A DNA stretch of 64,000 bases from Chitinimonas viridis (GTDB lineage Bacteria; Pseudomonadota; Gammaproteobacteria; Burkholderiales; Chitinimonadaceae), in assembly GCF_030409555.1 (NCBI RefSeq), contig NZ_JAUFPU010000007.1:1-64000 (forward strand), read 5' to 3'. The translations under genes were made by a program, and so were the position numbers. Below the pieces are notes generated by a model that saw only the letters and a program-made list of their open reading frames with translations, did not search any database and had not been told where the DNA came from. Below, in pieces: positions 1-7,037 of this stretch. Every line of letters starts with the position of its first letter. The first letter of the stretch is position 1.

Positions 1-12
1 TAAAGAGCGTTT
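1..12 (-). promoter_or_regulatory. Partial boxA of an rRNA leader
   Basis: Read on the minus strand, the window ends with CGCTCTTTA. This matches the start of the ribosomal-RNA antitermination site boxA (consensus TGCTCTTTAACA) and is cut by the edge. It lies about 75 bases downstream of a strong -10 box. The 16S gene itself is not in the window, so identification as an rrn leader is an inference. Confidence 0.5.
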
Positions 13-85
13 GCTTCTTCAGACCCACTCCGCTAAACTCATTCGTTTCGCTTCGTTTTTGTCTGCGTCAGCAGCAGAGAAGCGA

Positions 86-114
86 ACTATACGCACCCTC
101 CCCGTACCCGTCAA
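86..114 (-). promoter_or_regulatory. Strong leftward promoter, probably rrn P1
   Basis: On the minus strand there is a -35 box TTGACG (109-114), a spacer of exactly 17 bases, and a -10 box TATAGT (86-91). The transcript would run out of the left edge through a boxA-like sequence. The combination of near-consensus promoter, untranslated leader and boxA is typical of rRNA operon P1 promoters. No protein start lies between the promoter and the edge. Confidence 0.6.
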
Positions 115-288
115 CACCTCCTCCGCAAAATTCCGCTACTTTCCGCACCAACACGCCTAAGTCGCTGATCTGTAATATCTCCGCAACACCCTATTTTTAT
201 CGCTTCCCAACCAAAACCCGCGCCAACTCGCACGCAGCGAAAGATCGCGCCCTGCAAAAAAACCGAGAAAACCTCAAAAACCAGGCAA

Positions 289-310
289 AACGCCCCGCAA
301 GCGGGGCGTT
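289..310 (-). terminator. GC-rich hairpin, terminator-like
   Basis: This is a perfect 10-base stem, AACGCCCCGC / GCGGGGCGTT, with a two-base loop. On the minus strand it is followed by TTTTGCC, which suits a leftward terminator, but no leftward gene precedes it. It may insulate the rrn promoter from the grxC side. The rest of 115-459 shows nothing coding that I can support. Confidence 0.4.
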
Positions 311-459
311 CGAGGGTGTGGTGATCGAAATTTGCTATATAAGTTTAGTGAACGCGCGAATAGCATGGGCCACTTGAAAATCACAAGCCCCACCCACAAC
401 TTAAGCAGCAGAGAGGCTGCAACTGCGCAGCCCACCCGAACATACCGCCAGGAAAACGT

Positions 460-717
460 ATGCCTACCATCACCATGTACAGCACGGGCGTCTGCCCCTA
501 TTGCATACGTGCCGAGCAGCTACTCAAGAGCAAGGGCGTTGCCATAGACGAGAAGGTACGCGTGGATCTGGATCCCGTCCGCCGCGATGAAATGATGTCA
601 CGCACCGGTCGCCGCACCGTGCCACAGATCTATATCGACGACTTCCACGTAGGGGGCTATGACGACTTGGCCGCACTGGATCACGCCGGCAAGCTCGATA
701 CCCTGCTTGGTCGCTAA
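460..717 (+). CDS. grxC: Glutaredoxin 3
   Basis: This 85-residue cytoplasmic thiol-disulfide oxidoreductase of the glutaredoxin family uses glutathione to reduce protein and mixed disulfides. The active site CPYC is at residues 12-15. The TVPQIYI segment with its cis-proline and the following GGYDDL glutathione-binding motif are intact, and the length is normal for GrxC. The ATG follows AGGAAAACGT. It is the first gene of the common proteobacterial block grxC-secB-(SH3 protein)-gpsA. An alternative start at 332 in another frame is not credible because it lacks any family similarity. Confidence 0.95.
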   Translation: MPTITMYSTGVCPYCIRAEQLLKSKGVAIDEKVRVDLDPVRRDEMMSRTGRRTVPQIYIDDFHVGGYDDLAALDHAGKLDTLLGR

Positions 718-799
718 ACATGGCATATGCTGTCTGAATCTGCGATGATTCGCCCGCCATTTCTTATCAACAGTTCAATCGTTTTCAGCAGGAGTCGCC

Positions 800-1261
800 A
801 TGAGCGATCAGCAAGCACAACCCGTTTTCTCCATCGAAAAACTCTTCGTCAAAGACCTGTCGCTGGAAGTCCCCCACGCACCGCAGATCTACCTCGAAGC
901 CAATCAGCCTGAAATCGAGATGCAGCTGCATACCGAGAGCAAGGCTATCGACGAAGGCTATTACGAGAACATGCTCACCGTCACCGTGACGGCTCGCGTG
1001 GGCGAGAAGACGGTATTCCTGGCCGAAGTAGCCCAGGGTGGCATCTTCCAGGTGCGCAACATCCCCAATGAAGATCTTGAGCCCATCCTCGGTATCGCCT
1101 GCCCTAACATCCTTTTCCCCTATGTGCGCGAAGTGGTGTCGGATCTGATCAACCGTGCCGGCTTCCCGCCCGTCATCCTGGCACCGATCAACTTCGAACA
1201 GCTGTATAGCCAGCGTCAAGCTCAGGCAGCCAGCCAAGATGCGCCCGCAACTGTTCAGTAA
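800..1261 (+). CDS. secB: Protein-export chaperone SecB
   Basis: This 153-residue homotetrameric cytoplasmic chaperone keeps preproteins unfolded and hands them to SecA for export. The sequence follows SecB throughout: an N-terminal [19 protein letters not shown] strand region, the [12 protein letters not shown] strand, and the conserved C-terminal [16 protein letters not shown] helix region. The start ATG has an AGGAG about 7 bases upstream (AGGAGTCGCC). It lies 82 bases after grxC, and its last codons overlap the next gene by 23 bases, which suggests translational coupling. Confidence 0.97.
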   Translation: MSDQQAQPVFSIEKLFVKDLSLEVPHAPQIYLEANQPEIEMQLHTESKAIDEGYYENMLTVTVTARVGEKTVFLAEVAQGGIFQVRNIPNEDLEPILGIACPNILFPYVREVVSDLINRAGFPPVILAPINFEQLYSQRQAQAASQDAPATVQ

Positions 1262-1691
1262 GTATCTGGCAGCCAGCCTTGCTGGCCTGGCCGCCCTCTC
1301 CGCCACCGCGCTGGAGTTCCGCTCGGTGGCGGAACACGGCGCGGTTTTTTATGATGCCCCCTCCCTCCAGGCCAAGAAGCTGTTCGTCGCCAGCAAAGGC
1401 TTGCCGGTAGAAGTGTTGGTCGACAACAAGGACTGGCTACGGGTGCGCGATCAGTCGGGTACGCTGGCCTGGGTAGCCAAAACCACGCTCAACGCCAAGC
1501 GCAATGTCGTCATCGCGGTAAACCGGGCCGAGATACATGGCGCCGCCGACCTCAAATCCCCCCTGTTGTTCGTCGCCGACAAGAGCGTCATTTTCGAACT
1601 GCTCGAAACCGGCAAGACTGGCTGGGTCAAGGTCAGGCATCGCGACGGCGCACAAGGCTATATCCGCATAGAAGAGGTCTGGGGCCTATGA
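1239..1691 (+). CDS. Exported bacterial SH3-domain protein
   Basis: This is a 150-residue protein with a signal peptide (about residues 1-23, ending near ATALE), followed by two SH3b-like repeats. The first has the pattern [24 protein letters not shown]...[14 protein letters not shown]. The second, around residues 90-145, ends [14 protein letters not shown]. Such proteins are periplasmic and are thought to bind peptidoglycan or envelope proteins; the exact role is unknown. I chose the ATG at 1239 because it gives a proper signal sequence; the reading frame stays open further upstream inside secB. It overlaps secB by 23 bases and gpsA by 4 (ATGA), so it belongs to the same transcription unit. 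Confidence 0.85.
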   Translation: MRPQLFSKYLAASLAGLAALSATALEFRSVAEHGAVFYDAPSLQAKKLFVASKGLPVEVLVDNKDWLRVRDQSGTLAWVAKTTLNAKRNVVIAVNRAEIHGAADLKSPLLFVADKSVIFELLETGKTGWVKVRHRDGAQGYIRIEEVWGL

Positions 1692-2677
1692 AACTCACCG
1701 TATTGGGCGCTGGTGCCTGGGGTACCGCGCTGGCCATGAGCTTTGCCGAGCGCCATCAGGTCACCCTATGGGCCCGCAATGCCGAGCAAATCGCACAGAT
1801 GCAGCAGGTCGGCGAGAACAGCCGCTACCTTCCCGGCCAACGCTTCCCCGCAGGCCTGGCCCTGGAATCAGACCTGCCGCGTGCGCTGGCAGGCACCGAG
1901 CTGGTCTTGATCGTCACCCCGACCGCCGGCCTGCGGCCCTCGCTGCGCGCCCTCACTGCATTGGGCAACCAGGCGCCCGTACTATGGGCCTGCAAAGGCC
2001 TGGAGGCCGACACCCAGCAACCGGCCCATGAAGTCGCCGATGCCGAACTGCCACCCTCGGTGCCGCGCGGCATACTCACCGGCCCGAGCTTCGCCCAGGA
2101 AGTGGCCGCCGGCCTGCCCGCCGCGCTGACCCTGGCCTCGGAGGACGAAGTCTTCGCCGGCAGCATGGCGGCCACCCTCAATTCCAGCAAGCTGCGCATC
2201 TATTCCAGCACCGATATCATCGGCGCCGAGATAGGCGGCGCGGTCAAGAACATCATGGCCATTGCAGCCGGGGTCAGCGATGGCCTGAAGCTGGGCCACA
2301 ATGCCCGGGCCGCCTTGCTGACGCGCGGGCTGGCCGAAATCACCCGCTTTGGCGTGGCACTGGGCGCCCGCCCGGAAACCTTTACCGGCCTGTCCGGCCT
2401 GGGCGACTTGATACTCACCTGTACCGGCGATCTATCGCGCAACCGCAAGGTAGGCCTGTTGCTGGCCGAAGGCAAACCACTGGCCGAGATCATCCAGAAC
2501 CTGGGGCATGTGGCCGAAGGCGTCAATACCGCCCAGGCAGTGCAGCAGCAAGCCTTGCGCCAGCAGGTCGAGATGCCAATTACCGCAGCGGTCTGCCGTA
2601 TGCTGTTCGACGGCCTACCCGCCGCAGAAGCCATTGCCGGCCTCATGGGCCGTGGCGTCAAAAAGGAAGCTGCCTGA
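1688..2677 (+). CDS. gpsA: Glycerol-3-phosphate dehydrogenase [NAD(P)+]
   Basis: This 329-residue cytoplasmic enzyme reduces dihydroxyacetone phosphate to sn-glycerol 3-phosphate for phospholipid synthesis. The N-terminal Rossmann motif GAGAWG is at residues 7-12. The catalytic lysine lies in [13 protein letters not shown] (about residue 187), followed by the family signature [12 protein letters not shown] and [19 protein letters not shown]. The length is normal. The start overlaps the preceding stop by four bases. Last gene of the grxC-secB-gpsA unit. Confidence 0.97.
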   Translation: MKLTVLGAGAWGTALAMSFAERHQVTLWARNAEQIAQMQQVGENSRYLPGQRFPAGLALESDLPRALAGTELVLIVTPTAGLRPSLRALTALGNQAPVLWACKGLEADTQQPAHEVADAELPPSVPRGILTGPSFAQEVAAGLPAALTLASEDEVFAGSMAATLNSSKLRIYSSTDIIGAEIGGAVKNIMAIAAGVSDGLKLGHNARAALLTRGLAEITRFGVALGARPETFTGLSGLGDLILTCTGDLSRNRKVGLLLAEGKPLAEIIQNLGHVAEGVNTAQAVQQQALRQQVEMPITAAVCRMLFDGLPAAEAIAGLMGRGVKKEAA

Positions 2678-2688
2678 GCATGCCCTGA

Positions 2689-2754
2689 CCGCGTCAGCCA
2701 AGCAGCATCCCGCGCGCCATCAAGCGTACAACAGCAGCGGGAAGGCTGACGCGG
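2689..2754 (+). terminator. Long hairpin downstream of gpsA
   Basis: CCGCGTCAGCC (2689-2699) is exactly complementary to GGCTGACGCGG (2744-2754). A shorter CCCGC/GCGGG pair is nested inside. The structure begins 11 bases after the gpsA stop. It has no T-run, so it could act as a processing or stabilising structure rather than an intrinsic terminator. Confidence 0.35.
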
Positions 2755-2796
2755 CAGCCTGCCGCAGCAAATCCCAGCTCAGAAAGCCCACTAGGC

Positions 2797-3159
2797 ATGC
2801 CATCCCACCCGCTTCAAACTTACCGTGGCGCATGCCACTGTGGCGCAGTCCAATTCGAAGTCGAGACAGACTTCCCTGAACTGACGATGTGCGACTGCTC
2901 CATTTGCAAGAAGAAGAACGCACTCATGGTCAAGGTGCACGAGAGCAGCTTCAAACTCCTTGCAGGCGACGACTCGCTCACCGAGTACCAGTTTCACACC
3001 AAGACAGCACGACACTTCTTCTGCAAGGTCTGCGGTATCTATCCCTTCCACCGCAAGCGCGTCACCCCCGACCATCTTGGCATCAACGTTCACTGCCTTG
3101 AGGGCTTCAACCCTGAGGGCATACCGGTTCGCCAGGCAGTCGGCGCCGCCATGTCATAA
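2797..3159 (+). CDS. GFA/CENP-V family zinc protein
   Basis: This 120-residue protein belongs to the glutathione-dependent formaldehyde-activating (GFA) fold. Zinc-binding cysteines are visible in CHCGAV (N-terminus), CDCSICKKKN and FFCKVCGIYPFH, the standard CxC / CxxC / CxxC arrangement. Family members include S-(hydroxymethyl)glutathione synthase, but most, including this kind, have no proven substrate. The gene stands alone between gpsA and the convergent bioH. Confidence 0.85.
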   Translation: MPSHPLQTYRGACHCGAVQFEVETDFPELTMCDCSICKKKNALMVKVHESSFKLLAGDDSLTEYQFHTKTARHFFCKVCGIYPFHRKRVTPDHLGINVHCLEGFNPEGIPVRQAVGAAMS

Positions 3160-3255
3160 GCAGCCCAAGCATCCTGAGGCGTCCATCCCCAACCCGGTGC
3201 CCCTCCCCCGGGCAAACTGCTGGCGCAGCCGATGATGACGCCCTCAACGGGTACT

Positions 3256-4020
3256 TTATAAGGCCGCCAGAAACCGCCGCTGCGCCGCCACGAATTCGCC
3301 TTCGTGCGAAATAAAGGGCGCGTGCCCGGCCCCCTGATGCAGCACCAGCTCCCCCTGCGTTGCCTGTGCCAACCAATGGCCAGCCTCTGGCGGCGTCATG
3401 CGGTCACGCTCACCAAACTGCAACAGAACCGGGCACTGCACCGCGGCCATGCGCGGGCGCAGATCAGCCTGCTGCAATATGCCCAAGCCGGCCATTAGCG
3501 CCGCCCGCTGCGGTGCTGGCCGCGCCGCCAGGCTGGCTTGCAGGGCCCGCAGCACACTGCGGCCATCCTGGCTGCCCATCACCTGCAGCGCCAGGAACAT
3601 ATCCAGGGTAGCCGCATAGTCCCGCGCCAGACTGTCGGCAAACGCCGTCAATGTCTCGGCGGGCGTTGCACTAGGCCAGTCCGGCCGCTGCATGAAACAG
3701 GGCGAGGATGCGCACAGCGTCAACGAGCGCACCTTGTGGGGTGAGCGCAGCGCCCATTCCGTCCCGACGGCGCCCCCCAGCGACCAGCCCAGCACATGCA
3801 CCGGCAAGGGGAAGGTCTCATCCAGCGCCGACGCCAGGGCAGGCAGGTCGTAGGGATGCACCATGTCGCTGGCACCACAGCCGGGCAGATCGACGATATG
3901 CACGCAGAAATCCGCCGCCAGTTGCTCGGCAGTTCGCTGCCACACCGCACCGTGTATGCCCCAGCCGTGTATCAGAACCAGATCCGCCCCCTGGCCCAGG
4001 GTTTCCATATACAAAGACAT
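3256..4020 (-). CDS. bioH: Pimeloyl-ACP methyl ester carboxylesterase
   Basis: This 254-residue alpha/beta hydrolase removes the methyl group from pimeloyl-ACP methyl ester, closing the pimelate-forming stage of biotin synthesis. The sequence shows the oxyanion segment HGWGIHGAVW near the N-terminus, the nucleophile elbow GWSLGG (Ser near residue 81), the acid in FGERDRMTP and the catalytic His in GAGHAPF. The start lies two bases beyond the bioF stop, so the two genes form an operon. bioC and bioD are not adjacent. Confidence 0.93.
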   Translation of the reverse strand: MSLYMETLGQGADLVLIHGWGIHGAVWQRTAEQLAADFCVHIVDLPGCGASDMVHPYDLPALASALDETFPLPVHVLGWSLGGAVGTEWALRSPHKVRSLTLCASSPCFMQRPDWPSATPAETLTAFADSLARDYAATLDMFLALQVMGSQDGRSVLRALQASLAARPAPQRAALMAGLGILQQADLRPRMAAVQCPVLLQFGERDRMTPPEAGHWLAQATQGELVLHQGAGHAPFISHEGEFVAAQRRFLAAL

Positions 4021-4022
4021 GC

Positions 4023-5186
4023 CTAATTACCAACTAGTTCAAGCAAGGCGGCAAGCAGGGCCGCCACATCCGTCGTCTCATGCGTGGCAGACAGCGTCAC
4101 CCGCAGCCGGGCGGTTGCCACCGTAGGCGGGCGTATCGCCGCTACCCAGATACCGCGCTCCCATAGCTGCTGCGATAGCCGCAAGGCCTGCTCGCTGTTC
4201 GACACCACGATGGGCTGTATGGCGCTCTCCGACGGCAGCAACGCATAGCGGCTGGCTCGCAGACCCTCGCGCAGCTGGGCGATATGCGCTTGCAGGCGCT
4301 CACGCCGCCAACCCTCTGCCGCCATGACCGACAGCGAGGCACAGGCGGCCTGTGCAATGGCCGCCGGTGCAGCCGTCGTGTAGATCGCCGTATGGGCCTT
4401 ATTGATCAGCCACTCGATGACCGCCGTCTCGGCGGCCACCAAGGCCCCGGCCACGCCAGCCGCCTTGCCCAGCGTGGCCAGATAGATCAGCCGCGGGGAG
4501 CGCAGCCCCCAGTGCGCCAAGCTGCCACGGCCCCCACCCAGCACACCAAAGCCATGGGCGTCATCCACATACAGCCAGGCGTCGTAGCGCTCCGCCAGCG
4601 CCAGCAAGGCGGGCAAGGGCGCCATATCGCCATCCATGCTGTAGACCGCATCCACGGCGATCAGCTTGCGCCGCGCCGTGCTTGCCGCCAGCAAGTGCTC
4701 CAATGCCGCCAGGTCGTTGTGGGCAAAACGGCGAAAATCCGCCCTGCTCAATACACAGGCGTCGTTGAGCGAGGCGTGGTTGAGCTTGTCAGCAAACACC
4801 GCATCGCCCCGCCCCATCAGCGCCGTGATCACCCCAAGATTGGCCATATAGCCTGTCGCAAACCCGAGTGCCGCCGGCAAACCCAGCCAGGCCGCAAACT
4901 GCTGTTCCAGCTGCTCATGCGGCAGCTGGTGGCCGCAAACCAGGTGCGATGCGCCACTGCCTACGCCATAGGCCTCCACCCCCGCCTGCACGGCCACCCG
5001 CAAGCGCACATCATTGGCGAGGCCCAGATAGTCGTTGCCACAGAAATTGAGTAGGTGCTTGCCGTCCACCTCCAGGCGGGCTGCCTGCGGCGAGCTCACC
5101 ACACGGCGACGGCGACGCAGATGGCCGGCGTCCAGCGCAATCAGCCCCGCCTCCAACTCATCTAGCATAGAGAATCGATCAGTCAT
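4023..5186 (-). CDS. bioF: 8-amino-7-oxononanoate synthase
   Basis: This is a PLP-dependent alpha-oxoamine synthase (387 residues from the chosen start) that condenses pimeloyl-ACP with alanine, the first committed step of biotin ring assembly. Visible motifs are the substrate loop GSGASHLVCGH, the DDAHGFGVLG segment, and the PLP lysine in ATLGKAAGVAG (about residue 240). The frame is open to 5216; I chose the ATG at 5186 (MTDRFSML) because it best fits family length, with alternatives at 5195 and 5216. A TATAAA box (5196-5201) lies only ten bases upstream, so a very short leader is possible. It forms a pair with bioH. Confidence 0.93.
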   Translation of the reverse strand: MTDRFSMLDELEAGLIALDAGHLRRRRRVVSSPQAARLEVDGKHLLNFCGNDYLGLANDVRLRVAVQAGVEAYGVGSGASHLVCGHQLPHEQLEQQFAAWLGLPAALGFATGYMANLGVITALMGRGDAVFADKLNHASLNDACVLSRADFRRFAHNDLAALEHLLAASTARRKLIAVDAVYSMDGDMAPLPALLALAERYDAWLYVDDAHGFGVLGGGRGSLAHWGLRSPRLIYLATLGKAAGVAGALVAAETAVIEWLINKAHTAIYTTAAPAAIAQAACASLSVMAAEGWRRERLQAHIAQLREGLRASRYALLPSESAIQPIVVSNSEQALRLSQQLWERGIWVAAIRPPTVATARLRVTLSATHETTDVAALLAALLELVGN

Positions 5187-5280
5187 GGCTGGCATTTTAT
5201 ACCGCCGTTGCCACACACCACGGCAGCTCTGTTATCTTTCTGCCTCATCAAAAAGACTTGCCCATATTCAGGAGGCACAC

Positions 5281-5787
5281 ATGTCCGACCCAAACATCAA
5301 TCCCTACGCCAGCCAGACCGTCAACCTGGACGACGATCCCCGTACCGGTGAACTCGCCAGTCGCTGGACACGGTTATGGGCTGCACTGATTGATGCACTG
5401 ATCAATATGGCCTATGCCATCCCCCTGGCTTTTGCCTTTGGCACCATGCAGCTGGCCATGAAGGGGCAGACACCCTCGTTCGGCACCACCTTGATGCTGG
5501 CAGGCCTGGGCTTTCTGTGTTTTGTCGCCATCCATGGCTACCTGCTGCATACCAAAGGCCAGACAGTGGGCAAGAGCCTGCTGGGCATACGTATCGTCAG
5601 CACCAGCGACCAGCCTGTGCCCCTGGCCCAGCTGCTGCTGCGCCGCTACCTGCCCATCTCGGTTGTGGCCATCATTCCGGTAGTGGGCGGCATTCTCACG
5701 GTCATCGACGTACTGTTCATCTTCCGCGATGACAAGCGCTGCATACACGACTTGATTGCCGACACCAAGGTTGTCAACGCCGCCTAA
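5281..5787 (+). CDS. RDD-family integral membrane protein
   Basis: This is a 168-residue inner-membrane protein. After a hydrophilic N-terminus (residues 1-30) comes the RDD hallmark region ASRWTRLWAALIDALIN. Transmembrane segments follow near residues 35-55, 60-80 and 115-140, then the C-terminal RDDKRCIHDLIADTKVV. Some RDD proteins are proposed ion exchangers; no substrate can be assigned. The ATG at 5281 has a clear AGGAGG 6 bases upstream; the frame is open further upstream, but that part is the antisense of bioF. Divergent from bioF. Confidence 0.88.
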   Translation: MSDPNINPYASQTVNLDDDPRTGELASRWTRLWAALIDALINMAYAIPLAFAFGTMQLAMKGQTPSFGTTLMLAGLGFLCFVAIHGYLLHTKGQTVGKSLLGIRIVSTSDQPVPLAQLLLRRYLPISVVAIIPVVGGILTVIDVLFIFRDDKRCIHDLIADTKVVNAA

Positions 5788-5808
5788 ACCAAGACATAGA
5801 GCACCCGC

Positions 5809-6354
5809 ATGCAAGCGATACGTACAGCCCTACCTGATGTCGTCATCCTGGAGCCCAAGGTCTTCGGCGATGAACGCGGTTTCTTCTACGAGAGCTTCAA
5901 CGCCCGGCTGTTCCGCGAGCTGACCGGCAGCGATGTCGAGTTCGTGCAGGACAATCACTCGAAATCAGTCCGAGGTGTGCTGCGCGGCCTGCATTACCAG
6001 TTGCAGCAAGCCCAGGGCAAACTGGTTCGGGTTGCGTCTGGCGAAGTACTGGATGTCGCAGTGGACATACGCAAGTCCTCCCCTACCTTCGGGCAGTGGG
6101 TGGGCGTGCGCCTGTCGGCCGAAAACAAGCGCCAACTCTGGGTGCCTGCAGGCTTTGCCCACGGTTTCGTGGTCTTGAGCGAGACCGCCGAGTTTCTCTA
6201 CAAAACCACCGACTACTACGCCCCCGCGCATGAGCGCTGCATCGCCTGGAACGACCCGACGCTGGCCATAGACTGGGAGTTCGACGGTGAGCCGCAATTG
6301 TCCGGCAAGGATCAGCAGGGCAAACTCCTGGCCGAGGCCGACCTGTTCGACTAA
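5809..6354 (+). CDS. rfbC: dTDP-4-dehydrorhamnose 3,5-epimerase
   Basis: This 181-residue cupin-fold enzyme epimerises dTDP-4-keto-6-deoxyglucose at C3 and C5 on the way to dTDP-L-rhamnose for surface polysaccharides. Typical segments are present: LEPKVFGDERGFFYESFN, the FVQDNHSKS active-site loop, VLRGLHYQ with the catalytic His, and FAHGFVVLS. The length is standard. It begins 21 bases after the RDD gene. The usual rfbABD partners are not in the window, so the pathway must be completed elsewhere. Confidence 0.95.
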   Translation: MQAIRTALPDVVILEPKVFGDERGFFYESFNARLFRELTGSDVEFVQDNHSKSVRGVLRGLHYQLQQAQGKLVRVASGEVLDVAVDIRKSSPTFGQWVGVRLSAENKRQLWVPAGFAHGFVVLSETAEFLYKTTDYYAPAHERCIAWNDPTLAIDWEFDGEPQLSGKDQQGKLLAEADLFD

Positions 6355-6373
6355 GCGCCATTCAGCACGACAA

Positions 6374-6400
6374 GCCCAGCCCGCCCCAGGCGAGCTGGGC
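6374..6400. terminator. Weak hairpin between convergent genes
   Basis: GCCCAGC and GCTGGGC (7-base arms, 13-base loop) lie 20 bases after the rfbC stop, in the gap before the convergent MAPEG gene. There is no T-run. The rest of the 244-base gap holds a repeat copy (6497-6515) and nothing else I recognise. Confidence 0.3.
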
Positions 6401-6496
6401 GACCTCGCCACCATCCCGGCCTGACACCGCAAGGGCCAAACGAAGCGCCACAGTCCATGCTGCGTACCGCCTCAGCGCCTGCGATGAACCTGCATC

Positions 6497-6515
6497 GCTG
6501 AAAAGCTGAAGCCCA
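6497..6515 (+). repeat. GTTGAAAAACCGAAGCC-family repeat, copy 1
   Basis: The sequence GCTGAAAAGCTGAAGCCCA matches, with two or three changes, the core of copies near 11080-11096 (opposite strand), 25154-25172 and 30900-30919. All four are intergenic. Confidence 0.45.
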
Positions 6516-6598
6516 CTCAAAAAGACGGCGTGTGCCAGGGGCTACCAGCCGCCAGCTCAGGCATCCCCACAGCATTGCCTTGCATCCATGGCAGGTGT

Positions 6599-7009
6599 TC
6601 AGAGTTTCATCAGCAACTGCAGCAGCCACATCGCCAGTATGGCCAGCTGCCCCAGGAAACAACTCAGCCTAAGCCACACCTGCCAGGCCCGCGTACCACT
6701 CAGGTGCACCAGCGACTGGCTCACCCGCAGCCCCAGCAGCAGAGGCGCCGCCGCATCAGTGACGGCGGTCTGGCCGGTGGCAATGGCATACAGCAGCACG
6801 GTGGCCACCAGGGGCAGATTCTCGATGCAGTTGCCATGTACCCGCACGATACGCTCAGCCAGATCCCCCAGCCCCTTGTTGTCGGCGGTGAAGCCGTTCA
6901 CCGCCCGCTCGCCCCGCAGCAGGAACAAGGCACGGTGATTGATCAACAACAGCACCATCAGCACACACCAGCCGGCGTAGCCCAGCAAGGCCACCGCAGT
7001 GGGATTCAT
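6599..7009 (-). CDS. MAPEG-family membrane protein
   Basis: This is a 136-residue protein with four predicted membrane helices. It carries the MAPEG signature RVHGNCIENLPL, in which the Arg/Glu/Asn residues bind glutathione-like cofactors in eukaryotic members (membrane-associated glutathione S-transferases, leukotriene C4 synthase). Bacterial members have mostly unknown substrates. The ATG has a strong AGGAG 5 bases upstream. It follows the Pat-like gene by 28 bases on the same strand and is probably cotranscribed with it. Confidence 0.88.
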   Translation of the reverse strand: MNPTAVALLGYAGWCVLMVLLLINHRALFLLRGERAVNGFTADNKGLGDLAERIVRVHGNCIENLPLVATVLLYAIATGQTAVTDAAAPLLLGLRVSQSLVHLSGTRAWQVWLRLSCFLGQLAILAMWLLQLLMKL

Positions 7010-7037
7010 ACCTACTCCTTCGTCTATTGCGTCACGG

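Noticed and set aside
332-547. A 71-codon frame overlapping grxC
   Set aside because: It overlaps grxC in another frame, with no ribosome-binding site and no similarity.
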